Shown here piece by piece: positions 12,401 through 27,400 of a stretch of DNA of 64,000 bases; position 1 is the first letter of the stretch; each line of letters starts with the position of its first letter. The stretch covers positions 50,944 through 114,943 of the forward strand of contig QNGE01002436.1 in NCBI GenBank assembly GCA_008508345.1, given 5' to 3'. The notes below the pieces were generated by a model. The model did no database searches. It was not told the DNA's origin and saw nothing but the letters and a program-made list of their open reading frames with translations. The DNA comes from Paragonimus westermani (lineage: Eukaryota; Platyhelminthes; Trematoda; Plagiorchiida; Troglotrematidae). Both the position numbers and the translations under genes were made by a program.

Positions 12401-15400
12401 ATTGGGTCATCCACAGTCACGATAACAGTGGTAGCAGATCGTGTAAAGCGAAATAATGGATGAGATTGTGACAAAAACAAGTTGTAGCTACGCCTCATTG
12501 AGTAAATATGTTGACTAAGTTTCGCAATCTGTTGACAGTGAAATTTACTCCAGGTAATGCGTGAACCCATCCACAGAATTTTTCTGTTTTCAATGACTTC
12601 AAACATGAAAAGTTGGTTACCAGTCCCCAGTTGGCGAGGACAATGAGCAACAGATGCTAGGCTGCAAGCCAACCGGTGGGATATGTCGGTTTAGTTTAAT
12701 CAAACAAGAAGGAATGTATTAAATTACACATCGAGAGAGTAGCACATGTTACTAAAAGAGGACGCCAACAAGTTGAGAAATTAACAGTTGCCCTGGCGAA
12801 CTACAGTGAATCTGCAGGAAGTTGACAAAATCGGATTCGGACTAAGTAAATCGGCGTATAAATCGTACACTGGGCAGATTTTGTCGAAAAATAAGACACG
12901 GTTATCAAGACCCGGTAATTCAAAACCAGTTGGTGAACCCAGTGTCTCTGGAGAAACGTTTCCAGATACCTTCTAGACCTGGGTCTTCAACGTCACAAAC
13001 AGCTTTAAGAAGTCGGGATGGATGCCATCTCGAGATCTCATGTAAGACGTTAACTTCAGCTGAGAAAATAACACATTATGGCCAGATTTTAGATTAGCAA
13101 GTACGTCATGCGTTCGCCTGTCAAACCCAGTGAGCGTGGTTTACATTATCGTGCTGTCAATCGAATGGGTACCTCCAGTTCACACTGCAAATGAACCAGA
13201 GTGAACAAGTTTGTAAAAATCAGCTGGACCAAATATTAAAAAGGGACATTTTTACATACGATTTACAAAATATAGCTGTGAAGTGAATGGCTTAACTTGA
13301 ACGGAAGACAGGAGCTAACAAAATCAAATATTTCAATAGTTTAGAATAGACTTCAAAAATTTCAATTCGGTCAAACTGTTGTAATTTTTACTAATGTAAT
13401 TTTAACACAGGAGCACTTTAGTAGTTCATCCGAGCTCAGTAAGTGGCTGTTTGAAATCTTGACCACAGAGTTTGCTTTTGTTTGCCAAAATTCTCCTACC
13501 GTAAAATAAAGAATTCGGACTTGTACTTAACATATTGGTCCCTTGCTTTTCAAATCAATAACTGGCAAAAGTGTAGAATGATTTGCACAATATTACAAAC
13601 TGTTCCTAATAACACATATTTTGAGATAGGTATACTAGCTTAACAAATGGAGACCCACAATGCAAAGTAACTTACTAGATAGTTATGGTCACAAATGAAC
13701 TTCCCTCGTCACGAATTTATGGTTTAGCAATTTATGTTGGAAGATAACGATAGCACCGTTTTCTGTGGTTTGACTATGTCCGGAGAGGCTCTTGAGCAGA
13801 AGCAATAGTTAGACGTCTTGACCCAGGTGTGGGTTTCAAGCAAAGCAAAGCAAAAAATTAGCACATAGTTGGATGTTTAGATCTTAATCTATTCTGTCAC
13901 CTTGACACGATGGCCACGATCAAGCATTGCATCGATCCAGAGGGTTAGGCTGACTAAGACTCTGGTTCTTTCAAGGAAAAGATAGACCGAACGGGAAGTA
14001 GTCAGACGAAAAGCAGATACACTCATAGGATTGTATGTTGCAATGTCGGCCGTGTAGGAGTGCTTAGTAAGCCAGGCACGATCGTATGAGCATATAGCAG
14101 AAGGATTCTTACAAACACGGCACTACTGTCTTCCTAATGAAGAAGGAGAAGGTTAAAAACATACTCTCCAACAAAAAGCACTCCGATCACCAAGCAGTTG
14201 ACGGTGACCGTCGACCTGCTATTCGATATGGTTGAAAAACCATCTGGTACAACCCAAAGGCTTGATGTAGCGTTGAATACATCCACCGTGCGAAGCATTG
14301 TCTAGAATCATGCATTAATATCTTATTCACTTCGCCGTCGGGCTAGGCAAATTCCTCACTGCCAAGTGAGACTGGTTCCTGCAAGAAAACCCAGTATCAA
14401 ATTTTCTCGCACGTCAAAAGTTTGAGTCAGAGACTCGAATTGGGATCCTCAAGTCAACACCCCTAATCCCATAAGCGACCATGAAATAGCAGAAGCTACA
14501 TTCACCCCGACACTGACAGTACTCACCAATAACGACTTTCTCTTAGTGTAGCCGCAAATTATTCTGTCCAATCTGTGCCCTAAGATGACAACTGTTTCGC
14601 GAAGCCAATACATCTTCCCTCAGGGAAAACTGGCTAGGTGGTATATTCGGTGTGCTTACACAATGCAGTGACAACGGCGAAGGACTGCAGCAATGTGCTT
14701 CTCATGTTCTCTTTATTTCAAACACCACATTCCAACACAGAAAGAAGCATTGTGATACACATGAACTTTCTTTTTTCTTAGCCATGGACAAAACTCGATC
14801 ACAAAACAGTCAGTTTTGGGTAGCACTACCCTGATAGAGACTGTCTTATATTTTGATGCAACTATCTGGACTCAAAACACGTTGTTTTACATGCTCGTTC
14901 GTCTTCATGCAGTCATGAGTGTGTGAGATGTAACTGACATTCGTGGGTGGAGAGTACAAACAACGCGTACCAAGAGGCACTGGTAAACAAACTGCCAAGT
15001 TCGAGTCAGGCGACAGAACCTAGCGAACACAGAACAAATCGTAGGAGCTATGAAAGCTTTCTATGAAGACGTGTGTCCCAAAGCAGCTGCGCAACTGCGA
15101 AAAATGGGATCTCTGTCACATTCATAAACTTAATCCATAACCGTCACTCTGCCTCTGGACATGATGACGACCGTCGAGAACTTAAACTGACGCTGGCCAG
15201 AGGGTTGTACAAACACGGTGAGCAACACTTGTTCGGACACACAAAAGAAATGGAAAAAAGTTTTGTTTGGGAACAGAAGGCAGCTATTTTACTTGACCCG
15301 TACTCGTACTAACCGCCAAATCGATGTAAGTAAACAGTTTGTACAACAGTTTGTTCAACTGGCCTTAACCAATTCATGTGGACAACGGCGCCAGAATGGT

Positions 15401-18400
15401 CAGTGATTTCGTTCCGTTCAGCTCTCCGTGGGGAACAGAAGTGTCACTGGAACGTAAGTTATTGAAAAGTAACAAGGATCAGGGACAACATACTTCCTCT
15501 CCTTATTTTTTCCAAGCAAGGTGGGGGAAAGGTGACACGAGAATTAAGAAAACGCTCCCGGACTATTCGGGAAACTGAAGAGGTACCCAAAAGTAGTGCC
15601 TATCAACAGTACGTTTGGATTTGGAAGAATGGCCGGAAGCCCACAATACAACCACGGTGGCTTCAGCCTAGTGTCTGCTGCGTCCAAGTTACTCATTGTT
15701 ATTATTTTACGTCGACCCATTAGGCCCGCAGGAGATCAGATAAGCATGAAACAGGCGAGCTTCCGGCCCAGTCGATGGTTTATCGGCGCTACCATATGAA
15801 GTCAAATGTCGAGCCCTCATTTTAGATCTAAAGGCTGCATCCGATTGGGCTGCTTGTAACGTTCCCTGGAACTGTCCCCTCCACAAGAGAATACCGGGAA
15901 ACTTTGCGAACCTGTGAAGGTCACCGCGTGCTCACACTACAGGCAGAGTGGGAGTGTATAGACATCTGTCTCGGTCGTTTATCACCACAAGTGGTGTTCG
16001 CGAAGGGTGTCGAATCTCCCTCTTCCCGTCCGATTGTCATGGAGGTAGTTCTGGAAGGCGTCCTTCGGCGATCCATTGATCTTGATGTTGAGCTCCTTCG
16101 TGGAGCTTGACTGACCGACATACAGCATGGAGACCAAGCCTGACAAAGTGACCGGGCTGGTTTGTAAAGAATGCGAATCGTACCTTCAAAGTGCGAGGTG
16201 GTTCTTCAAGACAGGCGTACTCCCACGCCTACTTAGTTTATTCCAGACAATCCACTTGAGATTGTGGACAATGTCACATAATTCGGCAACACTAACTCGT
16301 CCGCATGCGATATCGCTAATCAGATATCAGCCGGGATAGCACACACGAGTTGACTCCACCAACAGGCGTCATCTGTGACGTCCAAAAAGATGTCCCGACA
16401 TCACTAACAGGAACGGCATTTTGTATATAAATTTACAGACATATATGTATACAATGCTTGTGTACGTTCCGTTTGGCTCCATGGCACGAAAATGTGGCCT
16501 GTTCGCAACGAAGGTGTAAGCAGACTCGCTGCGTCTGACCATCGTTGTCTCCGTCAATTAGATCACATCGACTGGACTGACCACGTGCGAAACACGGCCG
16601 ATCACAGACGCGTATTCCAGAACGCTCGGAATTTGTGACCAATCGGTCAGCCGATCGCGTTGCACAGTCTGCGACCAACTGGCCCACCTACTCCGCATGC
16701 CAGCCGAACGTTTGCCATACAGGGTATTGCGTTACATACTGAGACCACCGGTGGTTGGGTGAATCTGCGTGGTGGTCGAGCAACAACGTGATCAGGAAAT
16801 GTGAACACGCTGACTGCTGCATTGAGTAGAGTGGGTAGATTTCGCCTGATTGGATGCGGACTTCGTGATCACTCAAACTGCTGGTTAGAAACGTCATCCT
16901 ATATGGTGATGTGACGCAGCCAATGACGTACCTGCATGCATACCGTTTTCCGCCCAGTGCTCCTTTGTCAATCTCATTATTACCCCATGGTTATTACTAG
17001 TGCTTTAACGTTTTCACCAACCTTTGTTTTTGTAGGATATTCCACTTCACTGCTGAGGTGGGCGTTATCCTGAGCCACAATTACTTCTGGTCAGGCTCAT
17101 TACTTCTATGATATTCGTGGTGATGATGAGGCACCAGTTTTTCCGTCGAGCATAGCATCCAGGCTGTATGTGCTTGTAACCTGGACGCCAAGCCCGACAA
17201 TCGAGCAACGCAAACCAACAGCTAGAGACACCAAATCTACCAACATTTCCAACGATATCACAATCGCAGTATGTATGGACGAATCTAACCACCTGCAATA
17301 CAGATAGTTGATTAGTTTGATGATAATTACTGCCAACTCCTATAGTTAAAAGAGTAGATTGCTTAGCATCCGGCTGCATGGTTTCAAGTTCACCTAGATG
17401 CACGCGAATTTACCGCTGTTTAACTTCCAGTTATAAGCACTGTCCACTTTGTCGACTGACGGTACTGGCGCGCTAACAAATGTGTCATGGTGTCTCATTC
17501 ATCAGTGTTTGCAACCAATAATTTAAGACGCCTGGGTTTAGGTGTTTTGTGTTCAGCTAGTCAGCAAACATTACAGTCAACTAAGAGAACAGAAGAATAT
17601 TCGATTAACGGACGCAGCGCATATGCATTTATGCGGTATAAACCAGCCTGTTTGGTGTAAAATAGCTAGCTGACCCATCGATGAGGTTTTTCATGAAGGA
17701 TGGGAACATAACGGGGCCTTCCACAGGATTTATGGAGATTCAGCAGTCATGTGCATGTAGCTATCGATCGTGGTCTCAGTTGTGCAAAGTGATGCCTCAC
17801 TGAAGGAAGAAACGAAGAGGAAGCGTTGATAAACGGATGCACTATTTTGTATGGTTTCATCGGGGAATCTTTAAAATCTGTTGATATGTGGTGCCATACA
17901 CTGCAACGATATCTCCACAATATCGATAACCAGCATAATCTGCCTTACTGAACAGCTTGAAATCATGGTCACTGTATTGCTGGAACCCCTTAATAGCCAT
18001 CAACTGAACAGTTGGTGTTTTTCTCGCAATGGTACAATTTTCACCCTTGTTCCATCTGATTTGTTAGAATAGAACATCAGACAGTATTGTATATTAAAAT
18101 CTTCGCTCAGCGTTTGGTCTGTTTTTGGTTACTGGTTACATTTACAACGCTTTTGGCTGCCATTTTATGATCCCCATATAAACATAAAATCTGGATGATT
18201 GATAACGTATTCAAGCAAGTGCACCTGCTATGGATCAGCCATGATTTGTGGGAACCGGCCGTCATCGAGTAAGTTTAAAACTATCCATATTTCAACACTC
18301 TTCATCCTCAGACAAAACAATAAAGTTCGGGGCAGGAGACGCCTAGCAAAGTACTAGTTTAAACATCACCCGTTGAAGACATGCAGTTTATACGAAACGC

Positions 18401-21400
18401 ATTAGTCACAGAGTAAAGACCTCCGCCATGGCGAGAGAGACACATTTCGAAGCTTTGTTTTTAGTGGGATCCGATTATGCATGTCAAAAGACCGAACCGG
18501 AGCTGATGGCTTAACAACTTTGGAATTGTTGCTTCAAATATAGAAGTAGCCTTTGTCAATGCCTACTCAACCGGTGTACCACACCTCAGAGTGTAATGAT
18601 ATGCAAGAAGGACAAACCAGTAGTGCATGAGACCAGCAACATTTAAGCACTGTAGTTGGTTTTAATAAAAAGCTGGGCTCCCATGACACGAATGGCTCAC
18701 TAATAAACTTGTGAAGTGTTAACGCACCTGTGTGGGTAAGTCGATTCGGACTAACACTCGCCATTTGAATAGCAGAAGAGTGGGGATGAAAAACGTTCGG
18801 CGTCTGCTTCTCCTGATGGTTGCCCACCAATTGAGAAGGTAAAACCGTTTCTGAAAGCTCGGAACCACCGCTGGGCCTTTCCTGTGAACACATCTGCAGC
18901 TCCATTCTGTCCAGATTGTTTGCTTTGCCATCACTGTTTCCGGAGTTGTTCAGCGGAAAAAAAACCACCTGGGGCAAATCTTTTTCCAACTTGTCCTGAT
19001 TTACGATTACGTTTTTGTTGCGTGTTTTTGGGTCACACAATTTCCGCGGGCATTTAATTTTGCGGAAGAACGCCGCAACTCGATGACATCGAAAAGCTAT
19101 GTACATCCTGTCTGCCATGTTTGGCCCCGCATTTTCGCCAGCTGTTCAATCAGAGTACAAATTAGGGAGCGACAAAAAAAGAAAGTAACTTTGTTAAGCT
19201 TCACCATTTGTTTCAACATTATACCAAAGTGATGTTTTGCATATCCGAGCCAATACACACAAGATACTCGACCTTCGGAAGAAATAAATGTGATTGTTAT
19301 TGATAAACAGATTGGGAATAACACAACGTTACGAGCAAGTTGTAATACTCTACTTTTCAATCACCTCGGGTGGCCTTCCTCAGGAGTGTTGTAATCGAAT
19401 TACAACAAGATTAAAAATGACTACTTTTTCAACATGCTTCCTCGGTTATGTGATTCACAAGAATGAGATTTGGGAAAAACTTTTACATCTTTTAAACTAA
19501 TTCACACACAGCAAAAAAACCTGTTGGTTTATATTTAGTAGATGGATACTTTGGCTGGAGATAGTTGTTTAACACAGACATTGGTAGCAACTGGCGAAAG
19601 CCATGTCATGTAAAATCCACAACAACCAAGCAAGCATTGTTGATAAAAGAACCACTCCAGTGTTGAAGACGAACGAGCCGCACTACATAATCTGACTCAA
19701 CGGTTTCTATTCAAGTGCATTTGAAGTAAAAATGTAAGCTTAGTATTTCGTTACCATGTGGCCGTGATAAAAATTCGAAGCGTATTATTTTCAGAACTTT
19801 TCGTTTAAGGTTAGTGACGATACAGCTTCCTCATTCAATTGCAAACTCTAACAACTACGCAGTTGTTAGTAGGCAAGATTTACCAACTTGTACACAATTC
19901 CGACCGACTTTACTAGACAGTAATTATCGAGTTAAGCATTCTACGCTTTTTGTTGGTACACTACTTATAAGTCGAATTAAGTATTCATGCATGCAAATCC
20001 AACTACCAGTCAGCACACTAACTTCAGTGATTCAGATAGTTACTGATCAAGAAACTCCCCAAGATTAAAAAAAAATGGCCAAATCAGCTTGTGCTCATAA
20101 CACACAACATCCGACTGAATGCCAGCACAACAGTGAATATGACACTGTTGCGACAAGTAACGTATGCAACAGTTGCTGCGCTTGGTTTCAAAAGGCATAG
20201 TGACTTTGTTCAATGTGATAGGCAGAATAGTAGCCACTAACGACAAACCGCTAACAATTTCGATAAGCAGTGTTGTAATAGCGATATTCAACTGTCCAGC
20301 ATTGCTTACCAAGTATACGTCGTCTCAGATAAGGCAGTAGAAATAGTTTGACCAGAATGACAGTAATGGTGCCGCCGCCGCATCCCAACAGGAAAATGCC
20401 ATAGATTGGAATTTTGTTAAACTGAAGAGCTACAACAGTAAACCAGAGAACAACGATATGTCTGTTTAGTTAATGATACAACAACAGGTGGTGAGAACAC
20501 AAAAAACCACCTATGATCTTACGGTGACCCAACATCACGTCATCTAGTCAAATTACAAATTTTCATTTTGCTAACGTCATTACCAGATATCCGAGGAAAG
20601 GGAGCGGTAAGAGTCTAGATAATACAACTCAGCTGCATTCACTAAGAAATCCATAAACTCTGCAAGATATCAGACTGTCGGCTCAACAGACATTAACGAT
20701 GAGTGGACACTCGGACCTCTTTTTTCACTGTGTCTGATGTTCACTCCTGGGTAAGGCAATTTAGTGTGGAACGATTTGAACATAATCCACATTTGATTGC
20801 AATTTGCATCTTCCATGACATTTTCGGTTAGCCAACCTCGAAAGAAAACATGAAAAATCTTGTTCAAACTCACCACCAGTGCACATTCCGGTCAACACAG
20901 AAAGTAAACATGTACTTATGGTTACGGAACAGAAGTGCACACCATTACTCCGTCCACCTTTAGTTTGACCAATTCACCACATCGAAATGTGAGTAGCGCA
21001 CACATTACGACAACCCCACTCTCCTTGACACACTATTAAACAATAAATCGGTGTCCTGATTTCAAGACCTCCGTTAGTCACAACGATTGAGTAATCCTGC
21101 TCTCCATATTATTGATATGGGCTAACATGACATTCATCGCATTTCTTTTAAAAATAACAAGGAAAGCTAAGCATCAGTCACTAATGGTGACAAAGATAAT
21201 GTCCACTTTCTTTTGGGGTCGGGTGTGGTAAATGAACAGTAGGTCGAAAACATCTCAAAAACTTGGAAATGAAATTAGCACCAAGTTTCGATTAAAAACG
21301 CGCACCCCCAAGTAAGAAAATTGGTTACTGCGAATACGTCCGAAGTAAGCCAGCCGAAACGTTAAGCAGATTGCAATCGAGTGTGAACGACATTCAGTGA

Positions 21401-24400
21401 CTGGCATACCGCATCTTGGAATACTAATCACACACCTCAGATTGACACAAGAACATAATAAAAGAAGGAGCTACTGTGTCTTTCAGAACCGCACAAACAT
21501 GTAAAAGATGAAGTTGTATGATCGTCTATCATTGGGTGCTCCAGAACCTACTGACTGATTCCCCAGTTAGCTCTGTCTGAAGGTAGACCACTTCTGTTTC
21601 CAACAAGACTAAATCAGGAACCAAGTCAGGCACATGAAAAGGGCATGGAAGAGGAAATGAAAAGATCAACTTGCCTGAATCGGATGCAGCCTGATTAGTG
21701 AGTGATTAAAAGTCTGCGCTCACCAGGCAATGGGGATAGGCAGGCAGGCAGGATGTACTTACATGTCAGCCAACATCACAAAAGGTTTGCTCGCCACAGC
21801 AGTAGTGAAAGTAGTGAGAGAGCATGCTTGCTCCCTGACTGTCTCACCACTGTCTGTCACTCTGTCTGTTTGTTTGTCTGCTCATTCGTGTTAATCAAAA
21901 CGACGGGCTTTCGGGTGATGAGACCCGAAACCGCACGGGAACTGGAGACAAGATCGGAAGTGATAACAACAGTTCCAAATTAGTTTTTGATAGCACAAAA
22001 GTGTAATACTACAGGTTGAAACACACACACAGATGATCACGGAAGTTCTGTTGAATCTGATTGTTTGGTCTTTAGAATCTATCGTACAGAGATGAGGTAA
22101 GGTGAAGCTCTGTGAAAGTAACCTAACTGACGATGGTATGAAAAGCAAATCAAACGTACAACTTGTGTTGTCAGTACTAAAACAAAGTTCAGTGTTCGGT
22201 CACACGATACCATCAGTCACATAAGGTACTCCGTTATGTATGGGTAAGATAGCATTACACTGCTTCGTCCTAGACAGCAGGACAATTCGAGGTGGCCGTC
22301 ACTCAAATCAGTGATCGCATGATTGATGATGAACGTTATTGCGACAGATTATGTAGGGCGTAAAACGCGTACCAGATTAAACGACAACAAATTTTAGTTA
22401 ACCTGATGAAGAAATCGGCGGACAAAGGGACCATTTTTGGAAAATCAAAATGTGAAGAAGGTTAATCAGGTGAAATGAAATAAGAGAAGAAATGTGACAA
22501 TACAGTGGTTTCGTGATCCGAATTATAAAATTTCTGCTATAAACTGCTCAGTTTTCAGTTCAAGCATGAGTGCTTCCCTGTCATTCCTGTCGACCATTTT
22601 TGTCGCCTCACCTTATACCCTATTCATTCGGTAGTTAGTTTTGTTATGGCAGGTCGGGTAGTGAGTTATTACAATTCCGTCAGTTCGATTATACATACGC
22701 TCGCTAAAGGAACTCCAGATGGCTCACTTTAGGACTAAGAAGGTCAGTGTCCTTAAAAATCACCACTACGACAGAGGAATCAGGCATCGGTCAATCTTAC
22801 AAGAATTAAACGAAACACACCTGCTAACAAAACCAGTTCAGACGGTATGTGTAGCTGTTTGTGAAATCTTTCAAACCAAGGGGTTGGAAATTGCCATCCA
22901 CTTTTAGTTCACTCTGTTTACACATCCACACTCAGGGTTTTACCAACAGGACACGCTTAAGGTCAACATCCGGCCCTGTGCCTGTTAAATAAGTGGACTT
23001 AGGACCAAGCAAGTTAGGGCTGAAATCAGGAAATGATGAAAGGACAGAGAGGCTGCACCGAGTTTCTCCCAAGGGAATCGGCCAATCCACGTTCAGAAGC
23101 TGGCATATTTGTGATGAGATTGTTGACAGTGAGAGAGAGAAAGGAAAGGCAACAAGAGGCACTTCCTAGAGATGGTCGGTTAGAGGTAGAAGAAGATTAA
23201 AGAAGCCCTATCGGCTGCTATCTTCCGATATCGATGCCGATAGCCTAGCTATTTCAATATTCTCTTCTTCAGATTCTACCAGAGTCACAACGCTAGCCAC
23301 AGACTGATTACTGTTGTAGCAAGCAAATGGCTATCAACGCATTTCGTCTAACTAACGATTGTCCGATAGACACAAAACTCAGTGTAATTCCATCAAGCTT
23401 CCCATCCAGAATCCATACACATAAAAGTGGTGAGGGATTTAGCAACTAGTAGACCCATTGCAAAATGACGATAGAGAAATAGTTTCCAAAGAATAACAAT
23501 TTCATACTATTATATTCATTATACGTATAACCCACATGCGCATATACACACGGATACGTTTATACTGAACGTATAGTCCTAAGTGTTGCGTTGTATATTT
23601 TAGGGATGCATGCTCTGATGACCACTTACAGATCGCGCCTACTTTGATGGGATAGTCGGTGAAAGCCTTATTATGCGTGTTCCAGCACTGTTAAAATGCT
23701 TATCACAGTCAGTGCATCAGAGGCAAGGTGACTGGGGGAACAACATGACGAATGGAAGAGACCGCGTGTAAAAAATGGAAAAATCTTACCTGAAATTATA
23801 GGTGTGTAGAGTGGGGAGGGTAGGTAACCTGTCTATGCTAACCATTTCCAGAATAGGTATGATGATAGTAAAGTCACGACAGAATGTTCGACTTCAGCAT
23901 TGTACTCTTGTTTCCAACCAAAACAACGCCAACTGAACATACATCACGTGTAACCGGTAGCCACTGTGTCGAAGCAGCAGACCCGCGATTTGGAACGAAT
24001 GCTAAATACACATTGCAAGTATACAGCGTGTTATATATATGCATGCATGTGTGCACGTGTGCGCAATGGTGTGCAGGATTTTCGTTACCGACGTAAAGTG
24101 CACCGAGTTGCATAAACAGGAGCAGCAACTGTGTTTCAAGTGAGTCGAAGCCAATGAAAAAAGTTAGCACTTCCAAATGCGATTCACTTAGTCGAGTCCA
24201 ATAAAACCCTAAACATGAGGTTGCCTACTAAACATTGATTTATCACAGATATTGATTTACCACAGATTTGTTTGATTGTCTTTGGACTCAATGGGATATC
24301 TGACAAGTTTAGATCAGAAGATATTTCGACCTGATTGCGGATAGTAGTGGGTTGTAGAAAATGCGTGACTGTGTGTAACGATTTGAAAGTTGTACGCTAT

Positions 24401-27400
24401 TCGCTGTTTGCTAGTGAGTATTGCAAACGCCAGTTGACTGTGCACTTCTGTTAGAGAGTGACAAAAGCTTCATCTGAATACAAGATAACAAGACTACAAG
24501 AAGAAGATTAAGTACACAGGTGCTACACGACAAACACTCAGCCACAAAAACATACAATTCCGCTTGCATCGTATGTAACGAATCCGCATGCACTCTTGAG
24601 ATAAAAACTTGTGGACACACAAGTATGTATGCTTTCACATAGTGGACTTTGCACCTGTGCCACTAGAAGTAGAAACAATTCAAGCATGGAGGTGGGGTCA
24701 CCCCAACAATTGATTGGAATGGTTTGAGCGAGAAATGAACCAAGGAACAAGGTAACCGTTCAGCTGCGACAATTCGTTCAGGTCTGTTAGCCAAGGATTC
24801 AATAAGACAGGTATATGGAAGAAGAGGAAACCAAGATTATAAGGCATAACAATTTTTGCTTCTTCTAACGGTCTTGTCAGCTGTTACAATTCGAAGCGAT
24901 GGAATGGAGATCCGGCTACCTCGAACGATCCCAACTAAGGTTTCGTAATCATAAAATATATCAACTAACTTCGTCCTCTATAGAATGACAATCTGAGCAT
25001 CAAAGAGTTTGGTTGTTTCAGCTAGAACAAGTTCATTTCCATGGTGGCGTTGCTAGATCAGCGATTTGTAGTTTATTGGAATATTTATTTTAAAAAAAAT
25101 CACTCCGATTGAATAGTGTGCTGAATCAACATTTTTGAATTAACTATAAAGTTATCATTATCACTGCAGAACAAACACACTGGTCTGTGTGGATTTGTTA
25201 TCGCCGGCAAGGACTGGACCAAAATGATCAGTCGACACGGATTGATTGATTGGTCGGTATGTGTCGGTCGGTAGGAAGACGGATTTGTGAAATAAGAGAG
25301 TTAACTGTCATCCACACATCTGTCTAAATCCCGAACCAACTACAAGTGGGTTAACCTATAAATAATAGGGGAATGCTCCGTGAAAATGAATGAACATTCA
25401 AGTGAACGGAACAAATACCGGTAGTTGAAAGGAGTTTCTCTGGAGCAGGTACCAGAGAACGTGTATCACTCACAGCTACTCAGCTCAGTTTGCTTTAGCG
25501 AGATAATCCGAGGGTATGCAAACGATCAAAACATTCCTTTACTCAGTCTGTCTTGAACGTGCAGGAACTTGACGAATGCATTGTGTGTGTATGTGGGTTT
25601 GCATACAAGCATGGATGCGCTTATGGCCAATTATGCAAGCTACGTGAACAGATAAGTCTACGCAGTGTCAAGGGCTGACGGGCTTGAAATCACATTTTGT
25701 CGAATCGGGTACAGGCTTAGTTGAAAATAGCCAGGGTGAAATGCTCCTAATGGAGGCGTGAATATTGTCAACAAATCCTTTTAATTTGCGCGATAAATCA
25801 CAATTTTTTCGGTCACTACAGCAACATCAGTAAAGACAAATCCATCACATGCGTATTGGTTCTTGATAAACATACCTTCAGAACCTCCTAAGAGAATGGT
25901 CACCACGTTGACAACAACCATTGCACCATAGAACCCGGGAAGAAGACGGAGAGCGGGTTCAAGCGGTTCATCCTAAAAATGAAACAAGTTGTTTTAAAGT
26001 GATGACGCTGTAGTGTATGTCAAAGCCTGCAGGCAACAGTCATACGGAACCGCTACTTACTAACAATTAAAATAGCAGATTTTGGTATAGAAACAGAATT
26101 TCTGATCCAGAGTTTTTCTCTCAAAACAGATTTCAACTGGTACTCTCAAAATAGGAGTACCGTCTAGTACGGGCTCTTGAGCGTCTCCGTAATAAGTCAG
26201 TACCACATCCACAGGTGACCTACAGTAGATAGTAGCTCGATAGAACCGACTTGGCGTATAGAACAAAAAACCGATTGATTCAGTGAACATGGAAGAAAAC
26301 GAAACGTAAGCGAACACGTTCTGAGGGGATCAGTATGTATGTGCGGCGCATAAGCTTTATTCAGTAAAACCTTTTTCGAGAAGAATTTTGATGCCTCCAG
26401 TGTACAAACATTCATTTCCAGGGTTTGGTTAAGAATGAAGAAACACCACGATGGTACATGAACAATAAGACCAAAGAGGTCATTTAAAAAAGTTTTTCAA
26501 TCACAGCCTGGTTAACACATTAGTTGACTCCACCAACAGGCGTCATCTGTGACGTCCAAAAAGATGTCCCGACATCACTAACAGGAACGGCATTTTGTAT
26601 ATAAATTTACAGACATATATGTATACAATGCTTGTGTACGTTCCGTTTGGCTCCATGGCACGAAAATGTGGCCTGTTCGCAACGAAGGTGTAAGCAGACT
26701 CGCTGCGTCTGACCATCGTTGTCTCCGTCAATTAGATCACATCGACTGGACTGACCACGTGCGAAACACGGCCGATCACAGACGCGTATTCCAGAACGCT
26801 CGGAATTTGTGACCAATCGGTCAGCCGATCGCGTTGCACAGTCTGCGACCAACTGGCCCACCTACTCCGCATGCCAGCCGAACGTTTGCCATACAGGGTA
26901 TTGCGTTACATACTGAGACCACCGGTGGTTGGGTGAATCTGCGTGGTGGTCGAGCAACAACGTGATCAGGAAATGTGAACACGCTGACTGCTGCATTGAG
27001 TAGAGTGGGTAGATTTCGCCTGATTGGATGCGGACTTCGTGATCACTCAAACTGCTGGTTAGAAACGTCATCCTATATGGTGATGTGACGCAGCCAATGA
27101 CGTACCTGCATGCATACCGTTTTCCGCCCAGTGCTCCTTTGTCAATCTCATTATTACCCCATGGTTATTACTAGTGCTTTAACGTTTTCACCAACCTTTG
27201 TTTTTGTAGGATATTCCACTTCACTGCTGAGGTGGGCGTTATCCTGAGCCACAATTATTTCTGGTCAGGCTCATGACAGCTATGATGATGATGGTGATGA
27301 TGATGATGATGATGAATGCCTCAGGGTTGATAAACCATATGGGATGTGAAAAGTGTCGAGTGTAGGAATCGCCTGAGTTTGCTACCTAATTACGTAGGAT

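Noticed and set aside
16369..16897. Minus-strand open frames of 62, 84 and 69 codons, repeated exactly at 26543-27071
   Set aside because: They are antisense to the LINE A 3' end and recur only because the DNA is duplicated. The plus strand carries the reverse transcriptase wording.
20040..20312. Hydrophobic minus-strand frame of 90 codons next to exon 6
   Set aside because: It is in a different frame from exon 6 and runs through the GTAAGC donor into DNA unlike the transporter family.
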